Shown: positions 16,468 to 25,930, counted from the stretch's first letter. The stretch is DNA of 48,014 bases from an uncultured Clostridia bacterium (GCA_947384195.1 CANDGE010000002.1:1-48014), one strand, 5' to 3'. Notes: a model not told the origin generated them from the sequence alone. Numbers and translations are program-made.

Positions 16468-16496
16468 TTGAAACGCGCGCGATCGTATGCTATACT
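16468..16496 (+). promoter_or_regulatory. Promoter of the flavin reductase-like gene
   Basis: TTGAAA (16468-16473) and TATACT (16491-16496) with a 17-base spacer, plus a TG two bases before the -10 box (extended -10). Confidence 0.8.
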
Positions 16497-16516
16497 GTAT
16501 GCGTAGCGAGGTATAT

Positions 16517-17005
16517 ATGGGCGGAAGAGTTTTATCCGATAACGACCGCAATGCGGTATTGACCAATCTGTTCGGCGCGGGAATATTCGTCACGTGCGGA
16601 CGCAAAACGCCTAACGTAATGATAGCGCATACGGGCACGGCAGGCAAGCTGTGGGGACACGACGTTTTTATATTGCCTGTAAAAAGCAGTAAATATTCGT
16701 ACCGAATAGTAAGCGAAACAAAGAGCTTTGCGTTAAACGCGCCGCTTCGCGACATGCGCGACGAAATAGCGCGGTGCGACGTCATATCGGGCTTTACGCA
16801 CAACAAAATAGAAGAACTCGGCTTACACGTAAAACGCGCGCGGTCGATAGACGCATATGTGCTCGGCAAAAACGCATTGATAGTCGAATGCAAGACGATA
16901 GCCGTCATCCCGCCCGAATCGGTGCGCCCCGAGCTCGACGGTCTGATCACCGACCGCAGTCACACCCTATTCGTCGGCGAGCCGATAGAAAGTTACAGAG
17001 TTTGA
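16517..17005 (+). CDS. Flavin reductase-like, FMN-binding split-barrel protein
   Basis: 162 residues from the ATG at 16517, with GCGAGG upstream; the frame is open from 16487 but that start lies upstream of the predicted transcription start. The layout fits the flavin reductase-like family: a strand-rich first half with TNLFGAGIFVTC and MIAHTGTAGKLWGHDVFILPV, then SETKSFALNAP, where such proteins carry the flavin-contacting loop, and HNKIEELGL.. as in small iron- or flavin-type reductases. Probably binds FMN in the cytoplasm. The redox partner is unknown. It has its own promoter, so it is not necessarily linked to the HTH gene before it. Confidence 0.75.
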   Translation: MGGRVLSDNDRNAVLTNLFGAGIFVTCGRKTPNVMIAHTGTAGKLWGHDVFILPVKSSKYSYRIVSETKSFALNAPLRDMRDEIARCDVISGFTHNKIEELGLHVKRARSIDAYVLGKNALIVECKTIAVIPPESVRPELDGLITDRSHTLFVGEPIESYRV

Positions 17006-17105
17006 TACAGCCCGATACGGGGCGCATGACCCGATAGACGTTTTACGTGTGGCATTCGTCGCGCACCCGCTTTTCGCAACGCATAAAACAAAACGCTATT
17101 CATCG

Positions 17106-17139
17106 AAAAGCACGGAAATGTAATGCTTTCCGTGCTTTT
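17106..17139 (+). terminator. Terminator downstream of the flavin reductase-like gene
   Basis: 13-base arms AAAAGCACGGAAA and TTTCCGTGCTTTT with an 8-base loop; T-run on both strands, about 100 bases after the stop. Confidence 0.82.
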
Positions 17140-17238
17140 GCGTTATTATATATCCCGTCTTTCACGACGGCATCGTCGGCATTCGGTCGAGGTCTTGATT
17201 CCTTGTTTTTTATGCCCGAAAAACTGTTTAGACATAAT

Positions 17239-17271
17239 AACGATCCCCGAACCGAAAGCTCGGGGATCGTT
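17239..17271 (-). terminator. Terminator-like hairpin downstream of the carbohydrate-binding lipoprotein
   Basis: 12-base perfect arms AACGATCCCCGA / TCGGGGATCGTT with a 9-base loop, 15 bases beyond the minus-strand stop. The following T content is modest (GTTATTATGTC). Confidence 0.7.
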
Positions 17272-17285
17272 AACACATATCGGAT

Positions 17286-19940
17286 CTATGCCGCAGGCGC
17301 GGAAACGTCTATCCCAAGCCAACCGTATGTGGCGTCTCCGGACTTCCAAGAAAACTCGTATATGCCGGCTTCGAGAACAAGAGTATTGCTCTCGGCAATA
17401 CCGAAGGCAAAACCCGATCCTTTGAAATCAGAGCCGTCTTGCGTTGTAAACGTGATCGCCGTTTCGCCTATCTTTGTATTTTGCATCCACGACGGATTGT
17501 ACGTTTGGGAGCTCGAAGCCCAACCGCTCAATTTCATGCTCAATTTTACGGCAGACTTATTTTTGAGCTCGAACACGAATTTAAACTGCTTTCCGTTAGT
17601 TTGAGTAATGGCATTTCCGATGTCCGAGCCTACCCATTGCGTGGTGCAACCCGCCATGGCAGACATTGCCGTAGCGCCTATTTTATACGACCTGAATTCA
17701 TCGGCGGACAGCTCGGGCAAAAGTCCGTCGGGATCGTAAGCGCGGATCTCCAACCACCGATAAGCATAAATACCGGTCGACTTCCAAGAAAAATCGTACG
17801 TCCCCGCTTCGAGCGTTACTATGTTGCTCTCGACGGTACCCCAAGCATACCACGTGCCATTGAATTTCGATCCGCTCCGCGCGGTAAACTTAACGGTCTT
17901 TTCGCCTATTTTCGTGTTTTGCAACCACGACTGATCGTATGACGCCGTTTGAGAGTTCCAAGTGCTCACTCTCATGATTATTTTTACGGCGGTTTTTTGT
18001 TTGAGCTCGAATCCCGCTTTGAATTCTTTACCCGTCGTGCCTTTTACCGCATTGCCGCCGTCTTGCCATTCTTTCTCGAAACTTTTCATAGCGAATAAGC
18101 TATCGGCGCTCATAACAGTCGAGCCGAACCCATCGACCGTGATCTCGGGCAACGGTTTTTCGGGATCGAATACTCGGATCTCGAACCAATCGTAATTTAC
18201 GTCGCCCGACGTCCACGCAATTTCGTGGTTTCCCGCTTCGAGCGCTACGTAACCGCTTTCGGCGATGCCCCAACCGTTTACGCTGCCCGTCGCGCTCGGG
18301 TCTTTAAACGATGCTCCGCGAGCCGCTTTGAATGCGATCGACGTTTCGTCGACGGTCGCTTTCGACATAAACCACGGTTCAAACGCTTCCGTATCGTGTT
18401 TCCATGCGCTTAGTTTAGCCGTGACCTTTATTATCGCTTTTTTCCCGAGAACGACCGTCGTCTTAAACTGCGATTGCCCTTTTATTCTTGTCACGTAATC
18501 ACCGACAACCATATCGTCTACGGTATATTCGCCGCTCGGCTGCCAGCCCGATCTGTCGAGCAAATTCTCCGCTTCGACCTTATACGCGCCGAAACCGTAA
18601 ACGACCAAGTCTTTATCCGGCACGTCCGCGATAAGCGTAGCCGCGTCGCCGTCAAACGCCGCAGGCGTAAACGTGAATTTATCTATATCGCACGCCGCGC
18701 CTACGAGCTCCGCCGTAAACAAATGCGCGCCTGCCTTTACGGGATATGTGCCGAGATCGAGATCGACGAACTCGCCGATCACCGTCGAAACGTCGTTAAA
18801 AGTGAACTTATCCAGCGTAAAAACCCAATTTTTACTCAAATCGTATTCATCGGGAATGTTTGCGTTCAATTTGAAATTAAGCGACTGATTTTCGGCGACA
18901 TTTATCACGGTCGATATTTTCGTACCAGTTGTCAAGTCGGATACGTACTTGCCGCCACCGCCGTTATCTTTGAGCATGGGTTGACCGAATTTAAGTCCGT
19001 TTTCTTGCACTACGCTTTTCTCGGTCGTGAGTTTTTCGGTGTTCATGCTCTCGACTTCAAGCGTGACGGGATCGGCGACGATATTCACGGCGCTGTCTGC
19101 ATGCACGTCGTCCGCACCGACTATCACCTTTACGTTGTCCCAAGTGATGTCGGCATCGCCCGTGAACTCCATGATAAAGTTTCCGTATGCCGTCAGCGTA
19201 AGATCGTCGAACACAAGCGTTTGCAAGCTGTTTGCTTTTACGATTTTACCGCTCAAATCGAGCTCGCCCATATTGTCCGCGCCGTCAAAGCCAAAGTACA
19301 TTACCACGTTTTCGGACAAGTCGATATCCGTTTCGGTCGGATTACCTATCGATACGGCGAGCGTCACGTTCTCGTATTCTTTGTTCGCAGTAAACGAAAG
19401 ACCGATGCAATTACCTTCCGCGCCGAAATTTTTAAGATACGACTTATTCGACGAAAACACGGAGTTAGTGCGCGCGATAAACTTATCGTCCGCATTCAGC
19501 GGCGCCGCGACGCACTTGCTCAAATCTATCCCGTCCGCTTCCGCAACGTACACGCCCGCGCCGTTTACCGTAAACGCACTGTTATCGTCGTACGCCTTGG
19601 TCACGTCCTCGACGTATATGGGGAACTTTGCCGTGAGCGAGCCATATGTGACGGTCACCATATGCTGTCCGGGAGTCATCTCGGGCGGCGCGACCTTATA
19701 CCCCGTCGTTACGTCCTGCTTGGCGCCGTCGCTGAATTCCACCTGCACTTTGAGTCCCAAATAGGTAAACGGCTCGTCGTACGCATAGTCCGTCTTTACG
19801 TCGTCGTAATCGAGCAACAGTTTTACGGGCGTAGGCGGCGGTTCGGTTATTTTGCCGTCGCAAGCCATTACCGTTACCGCGGCACACACAAGCGCGACTG
19901 CGGCAAAAAGCGTAATAACGATGTTTTTGATCCTCTTCAT
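17286..19940 (-). CDS. Large lipoprotein with Ig-like and repeated CBM-like domains
   Basis: 884 residues. The signal peptide ends in the lipobox VMAC (Cys27). Next come a Pro-rich spacer and a bacterial Ig-like domain of the Big_3 type (about 38-112, with FTYLGLKVQVEFSDG and TVTYGS). Several beta-sandwich modules follow. The last three (about 448-598, 602-742, 745-884) are tandem homologous copies sharing AVKLxMxLSxW, TKIGE and LEAGxYxFSWKSG, resembling CBM6/CBM35-type carbohydrate-binding domains. No catalytic motif is seen. It follows the GH3 gene by 12 bases with AAAAGGAG before its ATG, so it probably captures the glycan that the GH3 enzyme acts on, at the outer face of the membrane. Confidence 0.82.
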   Translation of the reverse strand: MKRIKNIVITLFAAVALVCAAVTVMACDGKITEPPPTPVKLLLDYDDVKTDYAYDEPFTYLGLKVQVEFSDGAKQDVTTGYKVAPPEMTPGQHMVTVTYGSLTAKFPIYVEDVTKAYDDNSAFTVNGAGVYVAEADGIDLSKCVAAPLNADDKFIARTNSVFSSNKSYLKNFGAEGNCIGLSFTANKEYENVTLAVSIGNPTETDIDLSENVVMYFGFDGADNMGELDLSGKIVKANSLQTLVFDDLTLTAYGNFIMEFTGDADITWDNVKVIVGADDVHADSAVNIVADPVTLEVESMNTEKLTTEKSVVQENGLKFGQPMLKDNGGGGKYVSDLTTGTKISTVINVAENQSLNFKLNANIPDEYDLSKNWVFTLDKFTFNDVSTVIGEFVDLDLGTYPVKAGAHLFTAELVGAACDIDKFTFTPAAFDGDAATLIADVPDKDLVVYGFGAYKVEAENLLDRSGWQPSGEYTVDDMVVGDYVTRIKGQSQFKTTVVLGKKAIIKVTAKLSAWKHDTEAFEPWFMSKATVDETSIAFKAARGASFKDPSATGSVNGWGIAESGYVALEAGNHEIAWTSGDVNYDWFEIRVFDPEKPLPEITVDGFGSTVMSADSLFAMKSFEKEWQDGGNAVKGTTGKEFKAGFELKQKTAVKIIMRVSTWNSQTASYDQSWLQNTKIGEKTVKFTARSGSKFNGTWYAWGTVESNIVTLEAGTYDFSWKSTGIYAYRWLEIRAYDPDGLLPELSADEFRSYKIGATAMSAMAGCTTQWVGSDIGNAITQTNGKQFKFVFELKNKSAVKLSMKLSGWASSSQTYNPSWMQNTKIGETAITFTTQDGSDFKGSGFAFGIAESNTLVLEAGIYEFSWKSGDATYGWLGIDVSAPAA

Positions 19941-19952
19941 TTTCGTCTCCTT

Positions 19953-22900
19953 TTATTTGTTATTTAAGGCGATCTTTTGTATAAGCGTTTTCAATTCGTT
20001 TATTTCGCTCTTCATCTCGCCTATTTGCTGTTTTGTGCTCGGAGTTTTTTTAGCGGGCGTAACGATCGCCGACAGCATTTGTTTTATCTCGGCTATATCG
20101 TCGTGCACCGCCGCAAGCTCCGATTTGAGTTCCGCAATTTCCCCGTCCGACCGTTGCGCGGCATCAGATACAGCCGAAGGCGTTTGTCCGTCGGGGATCT
20201 CGTTCGTTTCGCTCCTTGCGATGTCGGGATCTTCCGATCTTTCGTCGTCGCTTTTCTCATCGTCGAAACCTTTGTATTCCATTATCTTACTTTGAATAAG
20301 AACGGTGGAACTCTTCGATCGTTCGGCTTGTACGGACTGTTCGGTTTCCGTTGTTTCGGGCGCGATCTCGACATTGTTTCCGTTATTTTGCGATACGCAT
20401 TTTTTTGCTTCTCTTTTGCGGCGCGCATTCATCTTTTTGAGCTGTTTCGGCGTGGGCTCGCCTACGGCTTTGGTCGAATTGCTTTGCTTGCCCGCCTTCA
20501 CGAGCGAGATAACGAGCATAGTCGCGCGCCAAGCAAGCAAACCGAACACCACGACGTTTATTACGACGACCACAATGATCCACCAGCGGAAGCCCATTTT
20601 GACGGCGCGCGGGCCCGAGATCTCTACCGTAAACTCGTTTTGAATGGTATTGTGCTTGGCGGCGTAGTAAACGTTGCACTTGCTGTACACTATATCCTTG
20701 ACCGTAAGACGCGCGAGATTGAGTTCCACTGCGTTCGACGTGTCTATGCGACCGAATTTGCCCGCATTGTTCACGTTGGGATTAAGTTGCATTCCTGCGC
20801 GAGCGCGAAGCGCAAGGCTCATTTTCATCAGCTCCGTTCCGCCGTCCTGATAGTCGGTGATCACCACGCCCTTAAAGCCCCATTCGTCGCGAAGTATATC
20901 GTTGACGAGCGCATGATTGCCGCCCGTCCAGCACGAGCCGAGACTGTGGAAGGTGGTCATCATGCCCGTTGCTTCACCGCGCTTTACCGCTATTTCAAAC
21001 GGACGGAGATAGGTCTCACGCAACGCTTGCTCGCTCACCCAGACCGCGCCCCACAGCTGATAGTCGTATGTAGCGAAATGCTTGACGTACACTACCGCGC
21101 CGTTGCTCTTTGCGCCCAAGCAAAATTCCGCCGCGAGCTTGCCCGAAAGTACGCCGTCCTCGCTGTAATACTCGTAATTGCGCCCGCCGAACGAATTTTT
21201 GTGCAAGTTGACGCCGGGCGCATAAATGCCAGACATATTGAAGTTTTCCCCGTCGATACCTATTACCTGTCCCATTTGGAACAGCAATTCCTTATTCCAC
21301 GTTTGTCCGGCGAGATTTTCCGTCGGAAACGCCGTGAGCTTATATTTGCCGTCCGGGCTCAGATTGGTGGTGTTGAATCCGCTCGGACCGTCTTGATCGA
21401 CCCATTTGTTTTTGCCTATGCTCGTTGCCACCTTCGAGCCGTACCCTGCATCCTCGCAAAGCGTACGTATCTCGTCTTCCGAAAGCTGATTCAAAAATTC
21501 GTCCCACTTGGAACTGCCGTAATTTTCGGGCTGACCCAAAAAGAACATCAGTTCGTCGTTGTATTTCAGTTGCGTGTTACCGCTCGAAAAATCGCTCGCC
21601 GTCGCCTTGCTCCCGTCCTCCTTGGTGACGAGATACAACCCCGCGTCTTTATTAAGTGTGGGTTTGGCGGCGTAGATAACGTCGTAACCGTCGTACGGCG
21701 CTTGATACGTCGCATTGGGCGAGATCCTTATAACGTTGTACTTGGACGTTTTGACCGTGTTTTTCCAATCGCTGCGAGTAAGATATTTTATATTTTGTCC
21801 GAGCGTGGAGCCGTCAATGGGCGTGTTCAAATATGCGTCCGCACCCGTAAAGCGGTTCTTTACTTCCGCTTCCGAATCGGGATCGATCGTCCAAATTATA
21901 TCCTTTTTGACGTTATACGTTATAACGCCGTTCTTCGATCTTTCGTCGTTTTCCATGCCGGACTTAACATTGTGCGCATCGCTCATGAGTTTGAGCGCGT
22001 AATCGCCCTTATCGAGCTCCCAAGCGGCGTATTTATTGTCGTTTTTGTCGTAGCAATCGTAGCTCGCCATTTCGTAAGCGGTGGTTTTGAGCGTAACGAC
22101 GGTATATTTAGTCGGTTCGAGCGTGGGCGTTTTGGCAAAATCCAAAAGCGAAATGCTCGGTTTTTCTATACCGCCGTCGAAGTACGGAGGCGTATAGTAT
22201 AATTGCACCACGTCCTTGCCGGGAACGTCGCCCGTGTTGGTGACTCTCACCTTGATCTCGATCTCGCTATCCTTTTTCAGCTCGCCGCCGTCGGGGATCG
22301 AAACTTCCTCCACCGACCAATCGAACTTAGTATACGACAGCCCGTGCCCGAACGGGTATTGAACAATGCCGTCGTAACCCGTTTTGCCGCCGAACATTTT
22401 ATCGGCGTAGTAGCCTTGCGGATCGTCGTAGTACCCCTCTGCATCCGCAGTTTCGTAGAACTTATACCCGACGTATACTCCCTCCGTATAAACCGCGTCG
22501 CGTTCGTTGGCTTCGTTTATATGCACCGCGCTGTTGAACCGCGTAAGCTCGTTGACCTTCGGATCGTAAACCACTGTATCCGCAAGCTTTCCCGACGGGC
22601 ACACGTCGCCGAAAAGTATGCGCGGGATAGACATGGCACCCGACTGACCCAAATATCCGGTATTGATCGCGGCGGGGATAGCGCCTATATTTTCGCCGTC
22701 GGGAGCGACGCCCTCCAAAAACGTCATATCCATCACCGAACCGGTGTTAAACACGACGACGACCTTCTTGAAGTTTTCGTTGCACATCTTCAACAGGCTT
22801 TGTTCCTCGGTCGAGATTTGATTGTATTCACGCGAAGTATCCGTGGGCAGATTATATTTGATTTGCTGCTGTTGGATCCTGTCGCCCAAAAACTCGCCGC

Positions 22901-23513
22901 TGTACCGCGATAAAACGACGACTGCCGTATCCGAAAACTCTTTGGCGCGCTCTATTACGCCTTTTGTAAAGACTTTGCTCGTGACAGGTTCTTTGAGCGT
23001 AGTCGAGCTGCGGTTGGCAAAATCGACGTTTATTCCCCAATCCTTGTCTTGATCCTTGCGGTGTTTTTCGTACAAACGTATTATCTCTTGATTGTACGAT
23101 ATATTGCACGCTTGGAACGCCTGCGTGAGCGTTACCGTAAGGTCGGGGTGCGGATTGGATCTGCCCGAACCGTTGCCCATCAACAGGATACCGTTATCCG
23201 TCGCGCCGAACCCGAAAAGATTGACAGCCGCATTGTCTTTTGAAAGCGGCAAAACGGGTTTGCCGTCGACCTTATCGTTTTTCAGCAACACGGCGCCTTC
23301 GTCCGCGATCTTGCGGACGAGCTCGTCGCTCGACTTCGCCGATTCGTTTATCTTGGTCTCATCGCCCTCGATCTGCTCGGCAACACCCAAAAAGTTTGAA
23401 ATTACGGCGTTATACTTTTTCGCGAACACGTCGGCAACGATCATGGCGATCGCAAAAATCGCCATAACAACCACCGACACTATGCGCAACACGAATTTTC
23501 TTTTTTCAGTCAT
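19953..23513 (-). CDS. Circularly permuted GH3 glycoside hydrolase with two membrane anchors
   Basis: 1186 residues from the ATG at 23513; an upstream GTG at 23546 has no ribosome site. Order of parts: membrane helix (6-30); the GH3 C-terminal alpha/beta domain first (about 65-390, ending QYPFGHGLSYTKFDW); a fibronectin-III-like domain (about 400-530); then the GH3 TIM barrel (about 680-950) with DQDGPSGFN, VKHFATYD and the nucleophile Asp887 in GVVITDYQDGG; a second membrane helix (about 975-1004); a basic then acidic tail with a Leu/Ile heptad coiled coil at the very end. The usual GH3 order is barrel first. Permuted beta-glucosidases exist in ruminal clostridia. The catalytic domains should lie outside the cell and the coiled-coil tail inside. 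The substrate is probably a beta-glucoside or xyloside. Confidence 0.88.
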   Translation of the reverse strand: MTEKRKFVLRIVSVVVMAIFAIAMIVADVFAKKYNAVISNFLGVAEQIEGDETKINESAKSSDELVRKIADEGAVLLKNDKVDGKPVLPLSKDNAAVNLFGFGATDNGILLMGNGSGRSNPHPDLTVTLTQAFQACNISYNQEIIRLYEKHRKDQDKDWGINVDFANRSSTTLKEPVTSKVFTKGVIERAKEFSDTAVVVLSRYSGEFLGDRIQQQQIKYNLPTDTSREYNQISTEEQSLLKMCNENFKKVVVVFNTGSVMDMTFLEGVAPDGENIGAIPAAINTGYLGQSGAMSIPRILFGDVCPSGKLADTVVYDPKVNELTRFNSAVHINEANERDAVYTEGVYVGYKFYETADAEGYYDDPQGYYADKMFGGKTGYDGIVQYPFGHGLSYTKFDWSVEEVSIPDGGELKKDSEIEIKVRVTNTGDVPGKDVVQLYYTPPYFDGGIEKPSISLLDFAKTPTLEPTKYTVVTLKTTAYEMASYDCYDKNDNKYAAWELDKGDYALKLMSDAHNVKSGMENDERSKNGVITYNVKKDIIWTIDPDSEAEVKNRFTGADAYLNTPIDGSTLGQNIKYLTRSDWKNTVKTSKYNVIRISPNATYQAPYDGYDVIYAAKPTLNKDAGLYLVTKEDGSKATASDFSSGNTQLKYNDELMFFLGQPENYGSSKWDEFLNQLSEDEIRTLCEDAGYGSKVATSIGKNKWVDQDGPSGFNTTNLSPDGKYKLTAFPTENLAGQTWNKELLFQMGQVIGIDGENFNMSGIYAPGVNLHKNSFGGRNYEYYSEDGVLSGKLAAEFCLGAKSNGAVVYVKHFATYDYQLWGAVWVSEQALRETYLRPFEIAVKRGEATGMMTTFHSLGSCWTGGNHALVNDILRDEWGFKGVVITDYQDGGTELMKMSLALRARAGMQLNPNVNNAGKFGRIDTSNAVELNLARLTVKDIVYSKCNVYYAAKHNTIQNEFTVEISGPRAVKMGFRWWIIVVVVINVVVFGLLAWRATMLVISLVKAGKQSNSTKAVGEPTPKQLKKMNARRKREAKKCVSQNNGNNVEIAPETTETEQSVQAERSKSSTVLIQSKIMEYKGFDDEKSDDERSEDPDIARSETNEIPDGQTPSAVSDAAQRSDGEIAELKSELAAVHDDIAEIKQMLSAIVTPAKKTPSTKQQIGEMKSEINELKTLIQKIALNNK

Positions 23514-23592
23514 AAATATTCGTATCTCCGATTTATTTTCAAACACGTCGGCAAACGAATATCATTTTCCCTTGCGTTGCATTTGTACGCTC

Positions 23593-23620
23593 ATAATAAC
23601 ACGTTATTCACACATTACAA
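23593..23620 (-). promoter_or_regulatory. Candidate promoter of the GH3 operon with overlapping palindrome
   Basis: TTGTAA (23615-23620) and TATTAT (23593-23598) on the minus strand, 16-base spacer. The palindrome AATAAC-AC-GTTATT (23595-23608) overlaps the -10 box and spacer and could be a repressor site. Confidence 0.5.
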
Positions 23621-23691
23621 TATTCAATACGTTTTCGGTCGATTTTTTGCGTATATTACATTTTTACGCCGCATACGGGACGGCGACGACC

Positions 23692-25059
23692 TTACTCCGC
23701 TTTGGAGTTGACGGGAAAAATCAAATTCAAAGTAAACAGGTCGTCTTTGACCGTCACGGAAAACTCGCCGCCGTACTTGTCGCAGATCATGCGCACGCTT
23801 TTCATGCCGAAGCCGTGCACGCGCATATCGCCCTTTGTGGTTTGCGGCAAGCCGTCATCAAACACGGGCGGATCGAAGCATTTATTATACGTATTGACTA
23901 CGACGAATTTGTTTTTGATCTTGACCGACAAGCTTATCACTCTGTCGACTTTGTCGAACGGCGACACCGCCTCGATCGCATTGTCCAAAATATTGCCGAA
24001 CAATGCGTACAGATCGACCGCGCTTATAAAATCCAACGCCGCCCCGTCGATCATGCAACACAGTCTTATCCCGTTGCGGTTGCAAACGAGACTCTTTTCG
24101 GTCAAAATTATATCTATCGTTTCGTTGCCGGTCTGTACGGGCGAATCGTAAATGGACACGATGTTTTCTATCTCGTCCACTATCTCGGGTTCGAGCGATT
24201 TTTTGCCGACCTTTCTAATCTGATGCTTTAAGTCGTGACACTTCTGATTGACGAGATCTATATTTTCCTTTGTTATGTCGTACTGCTTGCGTTTTTCTTC
24301 CCACAGGCGTTCGGTGAATTTGAGCTCGCTTTCGAGCTTGCCCTGCTTGTCCATGAAAAATTGAAATATGAGCGCAAAAATGCAACACGCGATATTGAAC
24401 GCGTCGAGCAATGCCAAATATACCTTACTGTACTCTATGACGGAATAATACGTGACGAACGCGCTTACCGCTATATCGAAAAACAGTATAACGCACGCGA
24501 GCAACAGCATTTTTACGTTTGAGCCGATTATCGCGTAATCGTCACGCACGCGAAGCTTTATCGTATAATAGCCGACGAAATACGTCACGCCATAGACGAA
24601 AAAGCACACCATAACGGTAAAAGGATTGACGTTTACCGTTTCCGAACTGTTGCTATATATCAAAAACGAGTTTAATACGTTGCTCGACCCGTCGCCGCCG
24701 CCGTTGAAATTCATTACGAGAGCGCAAAGACTGAACAGCTCGTGCGCTATGTGCTGAAAGGTGTATGCCGCGGCGGCATAAAACACTATCGTTATGAATC
24801 TCTCTTTAAAGCAAAACCACTGCGCCGCGACCGTCGTCGTAAATAACAACACATACGTCGCCAAGCTCCACAAAATACCGTCCTTTGCTACCGGCAACGC
24901 AAACGCCACGCCGAAGCATAACGCCAAAGCGCCCGAAAGTCTCAGCCAAAACATCGAGCGGAACTTGTACCTGTACGCCACAAGCGCTTCCGCAACGATA
25001 AGCTCCGCCATGAAAATGATTTTGTACCAAAACATCGGACCGATTTCGTAACTCATCAT
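23692..25059 (-). CDS. AgrC-type sensor histidine kinase (GHKL family)
   Basis: 455 residues. Six to seven membrane helices occupy residues 1-235. A helical linker follows, then the kinase part: phosphoacceptor region QKCHDLKHQI (His275), N-box NILDNAIEA (356-364) and G-box HGFGMKS (415-421). This is the peptide-sensing HPK10 group. Its first codons overlap the stop of the response regulator (GTATGATG), so the two are coupled. The signal is unknown: no agrB or agrD gene is nearby. The GH3 and lipoprotein genes follow on the same strand after 145 bases, so they may be its targets. Confidence 0.92.
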   Translation of the reverse strand: MMSYEIGPMFWYKIIFMAELIVAEALVAYRYKFRSMFWLRLSGALALCFGVAFALPVAKDGILWSLATYVLLFTTTVAAQWFCFKERFITIVFYAAAAYTFQHIAHELFSLCALVMNFNGGGDGSSNVLNSFLIYSNSSETVNVNPFTVMVCFFVYGVTYFVGYYTIKLRVRDDYAIIGSNVKMLLLACVILFFDIAVSAFVTYYSVIEYSKVYLALLDAFNIACCIFALIFQFFMDKQGKLESELKFTERLWEEKRKQYDITKENIDLVNQKCHDLKHQIRKVGKKSLEPEIVDEIENIVSIYDSPVQTGNETIDIILTEKSLVCNRNGIRLCCMIDGAALDFISAVDLYALFGNILDNAIEAVSPFDKVDRVISLSVKIKNKFVVVNTYNKCFDPPVFDDGLPQTTKGDMRVHGFGMKSVRMICDKYGGEFSVTVKDDLFTLNLIFPVNSKAE

Positions 25060-25760
25060 ACCCCGCCCAATTTATTTGCCAAGTCCTTCATGAACGGCTT
25101 AGTACGCCCGCGGCTCATGACCAGCTTGTCGCCGCCGACGTACACCGTTTTGTCGTTTATTTCGGTCACGTAATCGAGATTGACGAGATAACAGCTGTTG
25201 CACTTTGAAAAACCGTAATCTTTGAGTTGCGCTTCCACCTTATTGAGCGAGCCCGTAGCCGAAATTACCTTGTCCACCGTATGGAACAACAGCTTGTGAT
25301 CCATGACTTCCACGTATTTTATACGCGATATGATCTCCACGCAAGCGCCCGTCTTGCAACGGATTATTATGCGCTCGCCCTTGCCGCTGTCTATCTTGTT
25401 GAGCACACGGTTGAGCTTGACGCGCAAATTGCTTCGCTCCACGGGCTTTATCAAAAAATCCGCCGCATCGACCGTATACCCGTCGATAGCAAACCGCGCA
25501 ACGTTGGTAACGAAAATAAGCACGACGCTCTTGTCCTTTGTACGCAAAACCCGCGCCGCATCCATCCCGTTCATGGCGGGCATTTCTATATCCATAAACA
25601 CCAGATCGTAATCGGGCTTGTACAGATCCAAAAACCGCACGGGATTATCGAACGTGACGATCTCGCAAGTTTTACCCATTTCGCGAAAAACGGATTCGAC
25701 GTTGTTTGTAAGTTCCGCCGCATCGTCGGCATCGTCTTCGATTATAGCAACACGTATCAT
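25056..25760 (-). CDS. LytTR-family response regulator (AgrA-type)
   Basis: 234 residues. Receiver domain (1-120) with the acidic pair EDD at 8-10, phosphoacceptor Asp57 in FMDIEMPAMNG, and Lys in FLIKPVE. LytTR DNA-binding domain (about 130-228) with IKYVEVMDHKLLFHT and FSKCNSCYLVNLDYV. It activates promoters carrying paired direct repeats; I could not point to such repeats confidently. Excellent ribosome site (TAGGAGAAG) and a perfect-box promoter. First gene of the two-component pair. Confidence 0.94.
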   Translation of the reverse strand: MIRVAIIEDDADDAAELTNNVESVFREMGKTCEIVTFDNPVRFLDLYKPDYDLVFMDIEMPAMNGMDAARVLRTKDKSVVLIFVTNVARFAIDGYTVDAADFLIKPVERSNLRVKLNRVLNKIDSGKGERIIIRCKTGACVEIISRIKYVEVMDHKLLFHTVDKVISATGSLNKVEAQLKDYGFSKCNSCYLVNLDYVTEINDKTVYVGGDKLVMSRGRTKPFMKDLANKLGGV

Positions 25761-25779
25761 GGTACACTTCTCCTATAAG

Positions 25780-25807
25780 ATTATACCATTAATCGGATTT
25801 TTGTCAA
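25780..25807 (-). promoter_or_regulatory. Promoter of the two-component system
   Basis: TTGACA (25802-25807) and TATAAT (25780-25785), both perfect, with a 16-base spacer. Confidence 0.85.
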
Positions 25808-25893
25808 TACTTGTTACGTTTTTTGTGACCTTTTTGCGTAAATTGCATAAAGACGGAATTACGTTGCCGAGATAATAAAATCTTCCGCAATAC

Positions 25894-25930
25894 AAAACGG
25901 CGTACGCCCCATAAAAAGCGTCGCCGTTTT
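25894..25930. terminator. Terminator downstream of the cyclophilin gene
   Basis: Arms AAAACGGCG-t-ACGC and GCGT-CGCCGTTTT with a 10-base loop; T-run on both strands. A second hairpin (GCGACG..CGTCGC, 25957-25980) lies nearer the gene. Confidence 0.68.

Noticed and set aside
18474..19967. Plus-strand open frame of 497 codons antisense to the CBM-like lipoprotein
   Set aside because: Shadow of a lipoprotein with signal peptide, lipobox and repeats.
19977..22202. Plus-strand open frame of 741 codons antisense to the GH3 gene
   Set aside because: Same cause: no start signals, basic low-quality composition, and the minus strand holds a clear GH3 enzyme.
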